Both the position numbers and the translations under genes were made by a program. A stretch of 5,462 nt of DNA from an uncultured Catenibacterium sp. (GTDB lineage: Bacteria; Bacillota_I; Bacilli_A; Erysipelotrichales; Coprobacillaceae): the NCBI GenBank assembly GCA_900764725.1, contig CAAFPB010000284.1:1-5462 (forward strand), given 5' to 3'. The notes below the pieces were generated by a model, which was not told where the DNA came from, did no database searches, and was given only the letters and a program-made list of their open reading frames with translations. Shown piece after piece: positions 1-5,438 of this stretch (its first letter is position 1; every line of letters starts with the position of its first letter).

Positions 1-81
1 ACCCACTTTCCACAGGTAATTGTCAAAATAAAAAATGACAATTTCAATTTTCTTGGCATTTATGTATAAAAATAATTTCAT
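1..81 (-). CDS. possible 5' fragment of an unidentified protein, runs off the window
   Basis: An ATG at 81-79 on the minus strand opens 27 codons without a stop to the window edge. The peptide begins MKLFLYINAK and continues IEIVIFYFDN. It is preceded by AGGTGA (bases 91-96) with a 9-nt spacer, the same spacing as used by the first operon gene and EIID, and it starts 42 bp after the stop of the second SIS gene, so it could be the next gene of the operon. I do not recognise a family in the visible part. Against it: 27 open codons are weak evidence, the stretch is extremely AT-rich, and a second frame (ATG at 59-57) is also open to the edge, though with no ribosome binding site. It is a candidate only. 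Confidence 0.3.
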   Translation of the reverse strand, partial: MKLFLYINAKKIEIVIFYFDNYLWKVG

Positions 82-90
82 TAATTGGAT

Positions 91-96
91 TCACCT
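91..96 (-). promoter_or_regulatory. putative ribosome binding site AGGTGA
   Basis: AGGTGA on the minus strand, 9 nt before the ATG at 81-79. It is the main reason for considering a further downstream gene. It also lies inside one arm of an imperfect inverted repeat (93-109), so it may instead be part of another structure. Confidence 0.3.
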
Positions 97-123
97 GTTG
101 ATTATGGGTAATTAAAACTTTTT

Positions 124-1236
124 TTATTTTTCAGTTTTATATGCGTCTCTCACACCATCTAGCTTTTTGCTGCCAATACGTGCATGGAACTGAGGATCTT
201 TTGGAATATCTGGATTGATACCTAAATCCTGAGGAGCAAGACATGCTAACACCTGCATTGGAATAATATATTCCCACGGAGAGAAGAGAGGGTCTTCTGT
301 AAATGGAACGATACAATCCTTATCAGTTGGTGTTTCTACACCTTCTGGTGAAGCGATTAAGTAGTTATGAGGTGTCCATTCTTTAAGGATTTCAATAAGT
401 TTTAAAGTACGAGGCTTATAATCACTCTTAGATCCAAGATAGAAGATATGAGCACTTTCAGTAATAGAGTTATAAATACCATGAAAGAATTCTTCGATGT
501 CATAACCTGTTACACCTTGTCTTACTGTTTCAAGTACTTTTAATGCACCTTCTAATACATCAGCATAGTTTCCATCATAGCCCACTACAATAATTCTTTT
601 AGCTGGTAAGAATTCATCTTTAATTCTTCCATACCACTCAGTTGCTGCATCTACAATGTTAGGCATATTGCCAACAACCTTAAACATTCTTTCTTTATAG
701 CCTTCAAATGATTCTTCAGAAAGAATACCTTTCACAATAGCCCATTCTGATAACATCATCATTAAAGTCACTGTTGTGCCAGCATAGCCTTTAGTCTTTG
801 CACCACATTTTTCATTACCTACTTCGATTCTTGTCTTAGTTGTTGCATGATCAAATACAAGTGCAGTAGGATTTTCTGATACTGCTGCAGTATAGAGTCC
901 TTGTGCCGAAGCTGCATCTAATCCTTCTACAGTAGATAGACTCTGTCCGCCCTGTGACATACCAATCACTAGAGTCTTCTTGTTAAAGACCTTTTCACTT
1001 CTATGGAACTGTGTTGGGTACATACAGAATACTTTCATATTTAACACTTCTTCTAAGTAGTTCTTAGCTGAAAGACCTGCATGATAAGAAGTACCTGATC
1101 CAATAACATAGATCTGTTCAATATCCTTATCCTTAAATTCTTCTACGAATTCACGAGTAATTTCTTTTCTGTTATCAATAATATGTGTTAACACTTCTGG
1201 TGTTTCACATATATAGTTATACATATTTGAAGCCAT
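124..1236 (-). CDS. SIS-domain sugar-phosphate deglycase 2 (FrlB/GfrE/GfrF-like)
   Basis: A 370-residue cytoplasmic protein with two SIS (sugar isomerase) domains, about residues 30-180 and 205-350. The first holds VIGSGTSYH (44-52) and the phosphosugar-binding loop GMSQGGQSLST (92-102). The family cleaves 6-phosphorylated Amadori or Heyns products of amino acids to a hexose 6-phosphate plus the free amino acid. E236 and H252 (in EEFFHG) are 16 residues apart, the spacing of the catalytic Glu/His pair of GlmS (E488/H504) and FraB (E214/H230), so the enzyme looks active. The conserved tail DIPKDPQFHARIGSKK is present. I start it at MASNMYNY, one base after the EIID stop, because this matches the N-terminus of the paralogue (MNKDYGDMYQY). 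The longer frame from 1272 would add 12 residues overlapping EIID. No good ribosome binding site is visible, so translation is probably coupled to EIID. The family call is firm; the substrate is inferred from the operon. Confidence 0.85.
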   Translation of the reverse strand: MASNMYNYICETPEVLTHIIDNRKEITREFVEEFKDKDIEQIYVIGSGTSYHAGLSAKNYLEEVLNMKVFCMYPTQFHRSEKVFNKKTLVIGMSQGGQSLSTVEGLDAASAQGLYTAAVSENPTALVFDHATTKTRIEVGNEKCGAKTKGYAGTTVTLMMMLSEWAIVKGILSEESFEGYKERMFKVVGNMPNIVDAATEWYGRIKDEFLPAKRIIVVGYDGNYADVLEGALKVLETVRQGVTGYDIEEFFHGIYNSITESAHIFYLGSKSDYKPRTLKLIEILKEWTPHNYLIASPEGVETPTDKDCIVPFTEDPLFSPWEYIIPMQVLACLAPQDLGINPDIPKDPQFHARIGSKKLDGVRDAYKTEK

Positions 1237-1237
1237 T

Positions 1238-2077
1238 TTATAAAATACCAAAGAAAGAGCAGACAATACCAAGAATTAAGATACCCCAAAGTAAAGTTGT
1301 ACTCTTCACTCCTTTCTCTAATAAAGCATATACAATAAATGTAAATCCTAAAGGCAAGAATCCTTTAATAATACCGTCAAAGATTTCCTGTAAAACAATC
1401 TTTGTACCATTTAAATGGAAGACAAATGGAGTTGTGATAGATACCATTGAAGCACACATAGAACCTACTACAAGTAAACCAAGTACTTTGGCTACTTCAG
1501 TTAATACAGCTACAATGCCACCTTCATTCATGCTTGCCAAGAAACCAACACCACTCTTATAACCCATCTTTAATCCATAATAACGAACAAGAAGATGAGG
1601 AATATTGTAAATAAGTAAGAATAGAATAGCACCTAGAATACTTCCCTTAGCTGCTAAGCTTGTACCAATACCAGCACCAATGATTCTGAATGTTCCCCAG
1701 AAGAATGAATCACCAATACCTGCAAGAGGACCCATTAAAGCAGTCTTAACAGCGTTGATTGATTCTTCATCTACTTCTTCACCATTGTCCTTTGCTTTTT
1801 TAAACTTTTCTTCCATTGCGATAGAAGCACCAGCAATAAAGCTGACAACTGCTGGAGTTGTATTAAAGATAGCCAAATGTCTCTTTAAAGCATCTGAAAT
1901 ATCCTTTTTATCTGTATAAAGCTTCTTTAAAGCCGGAACCATCATATATGCAAAGCCGACGTTCTGCATTCTTTCAAAACAGAAGCAAGCCTGTAATGGG
2001 AATGTACGCCAGAATGTTTTCTTGTACACATCAGGTGTCATCACTGTATCCTGAGTGTTTAATTCTTTGTTTTCCAT
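1238..2077 (-). CDS. PTS system mannose/fructose/sorbose-family EIID component
   Basis: A 279-residue membrane subunit of a mannose-family (4.A.6) phosphotransferase permease, full length for the family. Together with EIIC it forms the channel that takes the sugar or sugar-amine across the membrane. The N-terminal amphipathic part carries the family hallmark TFWRTFPLQACFCFERMQNV (21-40) and GFAYMMVPALKKLY (41-54). GPLAGIGDSFFWGTFR (116-131) is the classic EIID signature, followed by hydrophobic stretches around 145-165 and 185-220 and at the C-terminus (240-279). PHLLVRYYGLKMGYKSG (160-176) is also typical. Its ATG overlaps the EIIC stop by one base (TAATG), and AGGAGG at 2087-2092 lies 9 nt upstream, so the start is well supported. 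Its own stop is one base before the second SIS gene. This specific permease probably carries glycated lysine or a related glycated amine; that is inference from the flanking deglycases. Confidence 0.93.
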   Translation of the reverse strand: MENKELNTQDTVMTPDVYKKTFWRTFPLQACFCFERMQNVGFAYMMVPALKKLYTDKKDISDALKRHLAIFNTTPAVVSFIAGASIAMEEKFKKAKDNGEEVDEESINAVKTALMGPLAGIGDSFFWGTFRIIGAGIGTSLAAKGSILGAILFLLIYNIPHLLVRYYGLKMGYKSGVGFLASMNEGGIVAVLTEVAKVLGLLVVGSMCASMVSITTPFVFHLNGTKIVLQEIFDGIIKGFLPLGFTFIVYALLEKGVKSTTLLWGILILGIVCSFFGIL

Positions 2078-2874
2078 TATAATTCGCCTCCTAGATCATC
2101 AGATAATTCATCTGTTTCAACTGCAACAGCTACATTATTTTTTCTATTTGAAATTGTATACTGATAAATTGTATATGCGATAGCTGTACCAATTACAGCA
2201 GTACCTACAGTATTCACTGAAAGTAAAGCAGTTAAAGCCCAGCCAATGAAGAAGAATGCGACATTCTTCTTATCAAATAATAACTGCATAAGAATTGCGA
2301 TACCTAATGCAGGAAGCATGCCACTTGCTGCATTTAAACCATTTGTGACAAACTTTGGAATCATTTTTACAAATGCACTAATTACATTTGAGCCTAAGTA
2401 TGCACCTAAGAACACAAGTAAGAAGTAAGCAATAAAGAATAAGAATGCTCCACCCCATAGAGCTCTATCAATTCCAGCAAAGCTTCCTTCTTCTGCAGCT
2501 TTATCAGCCATATGAACAAAGAATCCGTTAGCTGTTCTCACAAGAATACCAACAACCTGCCCTAAAGAAGCAATCGGTAATGCAAGTGCAACTGCCGCAG
2601 AAACATCGAGCTTAGAAACAATCGCAAATGCTGTTGCTAAGATTGCACCTGACACTGTATCTGGAGGTGTAGCAGAACCAATGCCTACAACACCCATCAT
2701 GATTAATTCTAATGAACCACCAACAATAATACCTGTTGTAAAATCACCTAAGATCAAACCTACAAGTGGACCTAATACTAATGGACGGTCAATCATCCAC
2801 ATTCCGCCAACTCTACTATCCCAAATTCCAATACCACCTAATAAACCAAGTAGTAATGCTTGTACTATACTCAT
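2077..2874 (-). CDS. PTS system mannose/fructose/sorbose-family EIIC component
   Basis: A 265-residue, highly hydrophobic integral membrane protein of the EII-Sor/EIIC family, of normal length. Clear membrane segments are seen at roughly 1-18, 31-65, 75-110, 138-165, 185-200 and 205-240. Family motifs include IGIWDSRVGG (15-24), RPLVLGPLVGLILGD (30-44) and the glycine-rich GGSLELIMMGVVGIGSATPP (52-71), which belongs to the substrate translocation core. The C-terminus is a short charged, probably cytoplasmic tail (EIIC residues 243-265, SNRKNN to GGEL). The ATG at 2874 follows AAGGGG (2882-2887) with a 7-nt gap and lies 14 nt after the EIIB stop. The stop shares a base with the EIID start. With EIID it makes the transport channel; it receives phosphate functionally from EIIB, which phosphorylates the incoming substrate. 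Confidence 0.93.
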   Translation of the reverse strand: MSIVQALLLGLLGGIGIWDSRVGGMWMIDRPLVLGPLVGLILGDFTTGIIVGGSLELIMMGVVGIGSATPPDTVSGAILATAFAIVSKLDVSAAVALALPIASLGQVVGILVRTANGFFVHMADKAAEEGSFAGIDRALWGGAFLFFIAYFLLVFLGAYLGSNVISAFVKMIPKFVTNGLNAASGMLPALGIAILMQLLFDKKNVAFFFIGWALTALLSVNTVGTAVIGTAIAYTIYQYTISNRKNNVAVAVETDELSDDLGGEL

Positions 2875-2888
2875 AAGGTTACCCCTTT

Positions 2889-3377
2889 CTATTTGTTAAA
2901 GTTTCTTCTAATTTCTTCAGTACTTAATGCTTTTGATGTAGGAACTGCCTGCATGAATACATGAAAACCATCATTTTCAAGTTCATCCATCACTTCAATA
3001 TCATGTGCACTCATATATGAGTTCATTTCAATATTTTTCTTTCCTTCACCATTTCTTAAACCGCCAAGAAGGATATCTTTGATTTCTGCACCTGTCTTTT
3101 CACAGACAAACTTAGCATCATCTAAGTCCTTAGTAATAACAAGAATTCTTCTTGAGGCATGTTTAGGATTATTAATAACATTGACAGCCCCCTGTAAAGA
3201 CTTCATAGAAAGTGTTACACCAGCGGGAGTTGCAAGTTTAAATGCAACCTGCATGTTCTTATCTGTAATAAGATGATCATTTGCAACTAAGATTACGTCT
3301 ACCTTATAATGACGTGTCCAAGCTACTGCCACCTGTCCATGTAATAATCTGTCATCTACTCTTAATACCTGAATCAT
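2889..3377 (-). CDS. PTS system mannose/fructose/sorbose-family EIIB component
   Basis: A soluble 162-residue phosphocarrier, the usual size of a PTSIIB_sorb domain, starting MIQVLRVDDRLLHGQV. The strictly conserved RxDxRLxHGQV motif contains the phosphoryl-accepting His13. It accepts phosphate from EIIA and passes it to the substrate entering through EIIC/EIID. Other family features are VAVAWTRHYKVDVILVAND (17-35) and the LLGGLRNGEGKK loop (about 113-124). An ATG two codons further upstream (3383-3381) is also in frame, but AGGAGG at 3386-3391 would be only 2 nt from it, whereas it is 8 nt from the ATG at 3377. I therefore choose 3377. The gap from the EIIA stop to this start is 15 nt. Confidence 0.92.
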   Translation of the reverse strand: MIQVLRVDDRLLHGQVAVAWTRHYKVDVILVANDHLITDKNMQVAFKLATPAGVTLSMKSLQGAVNVINNPKHASRRILVITKDLDDAKFVCEKTGAEIKDILLGGLRNGEGKKNIEMNSYMSAHDIEVMDELENDGFHVFMQAVPTSKALSTEEIRRNFNK

Positions 3378-3385
3378 TGTCATAT

Positions 3386-3391
3386 CCTCCT
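3386..3391 (-). promoter_or_regulatory. ribosome binding site of EIIB, decides its start
   Basis: Perfect AGGAGG on the minus strand. It is 8 nt from the ATG at 3377-3375 and only 2 nt from the in-frame ATG at 3383-3381, favouring the shorter EIIB. Confidence 0.8.
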
Positions 3392-3392
3392 T

Positions 3393-3830
3393 TTATAAAT
3401 CACCATCATCAGTGATTTCATCCATTGTGTTAAACATATCTTCTACGAGATACATTCCATTTTTAGTTTCTTCAATCGCTTCATTAATAACTCTTCTGTT
3501 ATTTTCTTTATCTGAAGTAAGATTTAAGAAAGATAAACTCATGACAAGACCAAGATTCATACCTGTCACAACATAAATATTATCTCTCTTTTCAATTTGT
3601 TTAATAGCTGTCTGAGTTGTGCTTCCTCCTGGAATATCAGTTACGATAATAATAGGTTCCTGAGTATCGAAGGAATCAATAAGATTATTAAGGCTATCTT
3701 CTATTTCCTGCACTGGCTGATCTAGCAAGACATTAAGTGTCTTAAATTGATGGCTGCCAATAATAAGCTGACAGGAATCAGCTACACCATTTGCGAGTTT
3801 TCCGTGTGAGAAGAGAATCATGTTTGTCAT
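3393..3830 (-). CDS. PTS system mannose/fructose/sorbose-family EIIA component
   Basis: A soluble 145-residue EIIA-Man domain that takes phosphate from HPr and hands it to EIIB. It starts MTNMILFSHGKLANGV, with the phosphorylated histidine at His9, close to His10 of E. coli ManX. TDIPGGSTTQTAI (about 64-76) and VVTGMNLGLVMSL (about 86-98) match the family's conserved loops. The protein is a stand-alone EIIA, not fused to EIIB as in E. coli ManX. The reading frame is open three codons further to a GTG (3839-3837), but that GTG lies inside the sequence AGGTGA that serves as ribosome binding site 5 nt before the ATG at 3830. The preceding SIS gene's TAG stop overlaps that AGGTGA, so translation is probably coupled. 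The C-terminus is acidic (EITDDGDL). Confidence 0.9.
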   Translation of the reverse strand: MTNMILFSHGKLANGVADSCQLIIGSHQFKTLNVLLDQPVQEIEDSLNNLIDSFDTQEPIIIVTDIPGGSTTQTAIKQIEKRDNIYVVTGMNLGLVMSLSFLNLTSDKENNRRVINEAIEETKNGMYLVEDMFNTMDEITDDGDL

Positions 3831-3835
3831 GTGAA

Positions 3836-3841
3836 TCACCT
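3836..3841 (-). promoter_or_regulatory. ribosome binding site of EIIA, overlapping the upstream stop codon
   Basis: AGGTGA on the minus strand, sharing bases with the TAG stop of the first SIS gene (3842-3840) and placed 5 nt before the ATG at 3830-3828. It supports the ATG over the in-frame GTG that lies within the site. Confidence 0.7.
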
Positions 3842-4925
3842 ATCCTTCTTTTAAATAACTATTCATCTTGAAATGGAACTGAGGGTCACTCGGAATATTA
3901 CAATCAATTCCTAAGTCTAATGAAAGTTTTCTAGCAAGAACCTGCATTGGAATAATGTATTGTAATACTGCAAATTCTTCATCATCTGTAAATGGGAATA
4001 CTAAATCCTTAGGATTATTTGTATCCTCATGTGTAATCAAGAAATTATGACTATGTCTTTCTTCCTCGAAGTAACGTTTTAAACGTAAGATTCTGTCATA
4101 GTACTGACCTTTAGAACATACATAAAGCATATATGTATTTTCATCAATACAGTGATAAATACCATGCATGAATTCTTCTAGTTCGAATCCCTGTACACTA
4201 TATCTCACTGCTTCGCAGATTTTTAATGTACCTTCCATCATATCAGCAAGACAGTTATCGTAACCAATAACATATAAACGACGGCACTTGAGTAAATCTT
4301 CTTTATTGTTTAAGTACCAGTTGCTTGCAGCTTCCGCAATATCTGGAATTGCATCTGCTGCTGCCTGCATTCTATTTAGATAATCTTCAAATTCTTCCTG
4401 TGTAATCTTTCCCTGTTTTAAGGCTACCTTTAATGCAAAAATCATAAAAGTAACAATAGAACCAATATATCCCTTTGTTTTTGGTCCTGCTTTTTCTTCA
4501 CCGATTTCAACATACAACTTAACATCTCCATGATGTTCTACTGGTCTGCCTCTTTCTGCAGTCATCGCAATTGTACCGAATCCACATTCCTTAGCTTTAT
4601 CTAGCCCAGCAATAGTAGAAGCTGACATACCTGCATGAGAGAGTCCCATAACCAATGTTTTCTTATTGAAAATCTGTTCATCCTTAAATACAATAGGATA
4701 TGAAGCAAATACTTTCATCTTTAGTACTTTTTCCATTAATCTCTTGGCAGCTAATGCAGAATGATAAGATGTACCAGATCCTATCACATAGATCTGCTCA
4801 TAGTTACCTTCGAAGAAGTACTCTACAGCATCATGAAAGATTTCTTCGTGGTTAGAAATGATATTTCTAACCGCTTTTTTTGATTCCAGAATATATTGAT
4901 ACATATCTCCGTAATCCTTATTCAT
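3840..4925 (-). CDS. SIS-domain sugar-phosphate deglycase 1 (FrlB/GfrE/GfrF-like)
   Basis: A 361-residue cytoplasmic protein, first gene of the operon, with two SIS domains (about 30-180 and 210-345). VIGSGTSYHSALAAK (47-61) and GLSHAGMSAST (94-104) form the sugar-phosphate pocket of the first. In the second, E238 and H254 (EEFMHG) are 16 residues apart, matching the catalytic Glu/His pairs of GlmS and the deglycase FraB. The ending IPSDPQFHFKMNSYLK is typical of the group. Expected reaction: hydrolysis of a 6-phosphorylated glycated amino acid to hexose 6-phosphate and free amino acid. It is a clear paralogue of the SIS protein at the other end of the operon, but the loops differ (HAG versus QGG in the pocket; RGRPVEHHGD versus NPTALVFDHA near 125-135), suggesting different substrates. 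The ATG at 4925 is preceded by AGGAGG (4935-4940) with a 9-nt spacer. Substrate assignment is inference; a general phosphosugar isomerase cannot be excluded. Confidence 0.87.
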   Translation of the reverse strand: MNKDYGDMYQYILESKKAVRNIISNHEEIFHDAVEYFFEGNYEQIYVIGSGTSYHSALAAKRLMEKVLKMKVFASYPIVFKDEQIFNKKTLVMGLSHAGMSASTIAGLDKAKECGFGTIAMTAERGRPVEHHGDVKLYVEIGEEKAGPKTKGYIGSIVTFMIFALKVALKQGKITQEEFEDYLNRMQAAADAIPDIAEAASNWYLNNKEDLLKCRRLYVIGYDNCLADMMEGTLKICEAVRYSVQGFELEEFMHGIYHCIDENTYMLYVCSKGQYYDRILRLKRYFEEERHSHNFLITHEDTNNPKDLVFPFTDDEEFAVLQYIIPMQVLARKLSLDLGIDCNIPSDPQFHFKMNSYLKEG

Positions 4926-4934
4926 TTGTATACG

Positions 4935-4940
4935 CCTCCT
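4935..4940 (-). promoter_or_regulatory. ribosome binding site of the first operon gene
   Basis: Perfect AGGAGG on the minus strand, 9 nt before the ATG at 4925-4923. It fixes the start of SIS protein 1. Confidence 0.85.
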
Positions 4941-4946
4941 CTTCTT

Positions 4947-4956
4947 TGTATATACA
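4947..4956. promoter_or_regulatory. TGTATATACA palindrome, putative GntR-type operator
   Basis: A perfect 10-bp palindrome directly downstream of the predicted -10 box, where a bound repressor would block transcription. The GTATATAC core recurs in both arms of the inverted repeat at 5091-5124, and a degenerate copy (TGTATATATG on the minus strand, 4967-4976) lies in the promoter spacer. From memory, Bacillus TreR, a GntR/HutC-family repressor, uses a very similar palindrome, and Bacillus FrlR is in the same family. The regulator gene itself is not in the window. Confidence 0.5.
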
Positions 4957-4985
4957 TATTAATATACATATATACATTTTGTCAA
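4956..4985 (-). promoter_or_regulatory. sigma-A-type promoter of the deglycase/PTS operon
   Basis: On the minus strand a perfect -35 box TTGACA (4985-4980) is followed after 18 bp by TAATAT (4961-4956), four of six matches to TATAAT. Transcription would start near 4949, leaving a leader of about 24 nt that contains the AGGAGG of the first gene. The -10 match is modest and other AT-rich hexamers nearby could serve, but the -35 is unambiguous and nothing between the operon genes looks like another promoter. Confidence 0.6.
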
Positions 4986-5061
4986 TGGGGTGGAATACGT
5001 TTTTTTATGTATTCAATAAATAATTTATCACTATACGAAATGTATGCGGTCGTCATTTTAT

Positions 5062-5075
5062 ATAAAGCGTTTTCA
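5062..5075 (-). promoter_or_regulatory. putative CcpA-binding cre site
   Basis: TGAAAACGCTTTAT on the minus strand agrees with the Bacillota cre consensus TGWAARCGYTWNCW at all positions but one (A instead of the penultimate C). Carbon catabolite control would be sensible for an operon importing an alternative carbon source. The site is about 77 bp upstream of the predicted -35 box, farther than usual for simple promoter blockage, so it may serve another promoter or act upstream. Confidence 0.5.
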
Positions 5076-5090
5076 TTGAAAATATAAAAA

Positions 5091-5124
5091 ATGTATATAC
5101 GTTAGCACTTTAACGTATATACAT
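5091..5124 (-). terminator. 14-bp perfect inverted repeat with T-run; terminator of the HAD gene and/or operator pair
   Basis: Arms 5091-5104 and 5111-5124 are perfectly complementary (ATGTATATACGTTA) around a 6-nt loop. On the minus strand the hairpin begins 3 nt after the HAD stop and is followed by TTTTTATATTTT, as in an intrinsic terminator. The stem has only 3 G-C pairs, so it would be weak. Each arm also contains the GTATATAC palindrome found at the operon promoter, the two centres being 22 bp apart (about two helical turns), which fits a double operator equally well. Confidence 0.55.
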
Positions 5125-5127
5125 CTC

Positions 5128-5438
5128 CTACAATAAATACTTTTCTATAACCTCAGCACATCCATCATGATCATTATCAGATACAATCACATCACTAATT
5201 TCTTTAATACTCTCTTTCGCATTACCCATCGCAACAGATAATCCTGCAACTTCTAATGCTTCCCTGTCATTATCTGCATCACCTACTACTATAGTCTCTT
5301 CAATAGAGATACCTAAATGCTGACATAATTGTTTTAATCCAGTTCCCTTATCTACACCTTTCGCATTCATTTCAAGTCCTGTGGCTTCTGAGTCCTTCAT
5401 CTCTAATTCAAGACCTGCTTCTTTAATAGCTTGTCTTG
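5128..5438 (-). CDS. Cof-type HAD-superfamily hydrolase, 3' part only
   Basis: The C-terminal ~102 residues of a HAD-IIB (Cof/YidA-like) phosphatase, a family of cytoplasmic phosphatases acting on sugar phosphates and other small phosphorylated metabolites. Visible are LEMNAKGVDKGTGLKQLC, with the motif III lysine in VDKG (residue 30 of the visible part), and VVGDADNDREALEVAG, with the Mg2+-binding aspartates of motif IV (GDxxND). The N-terminal nucleophile motif DxDGT and the cap domain are missing because the contig ends; a full protein would be around 260-280 residues. The frame is open across an internal ATG at 5400 and upstream to the adapter, so 5400 is not the true start. Sequence beyond 5438 is adapter and must not be translated. 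It precedes the operon on the same strand but is separated by a hairpin and promoter, so it is probably a separate transcription unit. Its substrate is unknown. Confidence 0.85.

Larger units (their letters stand above)
1..109. repeat. imperfect 17-bp inverted repeat, arms 1-17 and 93-109
   Basis: Reading the minus strand of 1-17 gives ACCTGTGGAAAGTGGGT and the plus strand of 93-109 gives ACCTGTTGATTATGGGT. Thirteen of 17 positions agree, including both blocks ACCTGT and TGGGT at identical spacing. The left arm begins at base 1, so the repeat may extend beyond the window. A smaller perfect 8-bp inverted repeat (AATTGTCA at 18-25, TGACAATT at 36-43, 10-nt A-rich loop) sits inside it. No T-run follows, so it is not a convincing terminator. 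It may be a paired protein-binding site, the edge of a small repeat element, or chance in AT-rich DNA. Confidence 0.35.

Noticed and set aside
114..138. AAAACT/AGTTTT inverted repeat around the last SIS stop as an operon terminator
   Set aside because: The arms are 6 bp with a single G-C pair and a 13-nt loop; it overlaps the coding end and is too weak to call.
1237..1272. Twelve-residue N-terminal extension of SIS protein 2 (MVLSALSLVFYK)
   Set aside because: It overlaps the EIID C-terminus in another frame, has no counterpart in the paralogous SIS protein and no ribosome binding site; the ATG one base after the EIID stop fits the homologous N-terminus.
1185..3276. Plus-strand open frames across the operon (for example 1185-1562, 1680-1919, 2246-2428, 2681-2899, 3079-3276)
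   Set aside because: They are antisense to well-supported PTS genes, show no recognisable domains and look like reverse-strand shadows of AT-rich coding sequence.
3378..3383. Upstream in-frame ATG of EIIB
   Set aside because: It is only 2 nt from the AGGAGG, too close for efficient initiation; the next ATG is at the optimal 8 nt and gives the canonical EIIB start.
4993..5014. GAATAC...GTATTC 6-bp inverted repeat with 10-nt loop upstream of the -35 box
   Set aside because: Short arms in AT-rich DNA; it resembles the GTATATAC half-sites but is not close enough to call an operator separately.
4896..5087. Plus-strand 63-codon frame over the promoter region
   Set aside because: It runs through the operon promoter and the start of SIS 1, has very biased AT-rich composition (MIHISVILIHLYTPPLL...) and no family resemblance.
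5398..5400. ATG at 5400 as the start of the HAD protein
   Set aside because: The frame stays open upstream with sensible family sequence (AIKEAGLELE), and the HAD nucleophile motif would be missing from a protein starting here; it is an internal methionine of a contig-end fragment.
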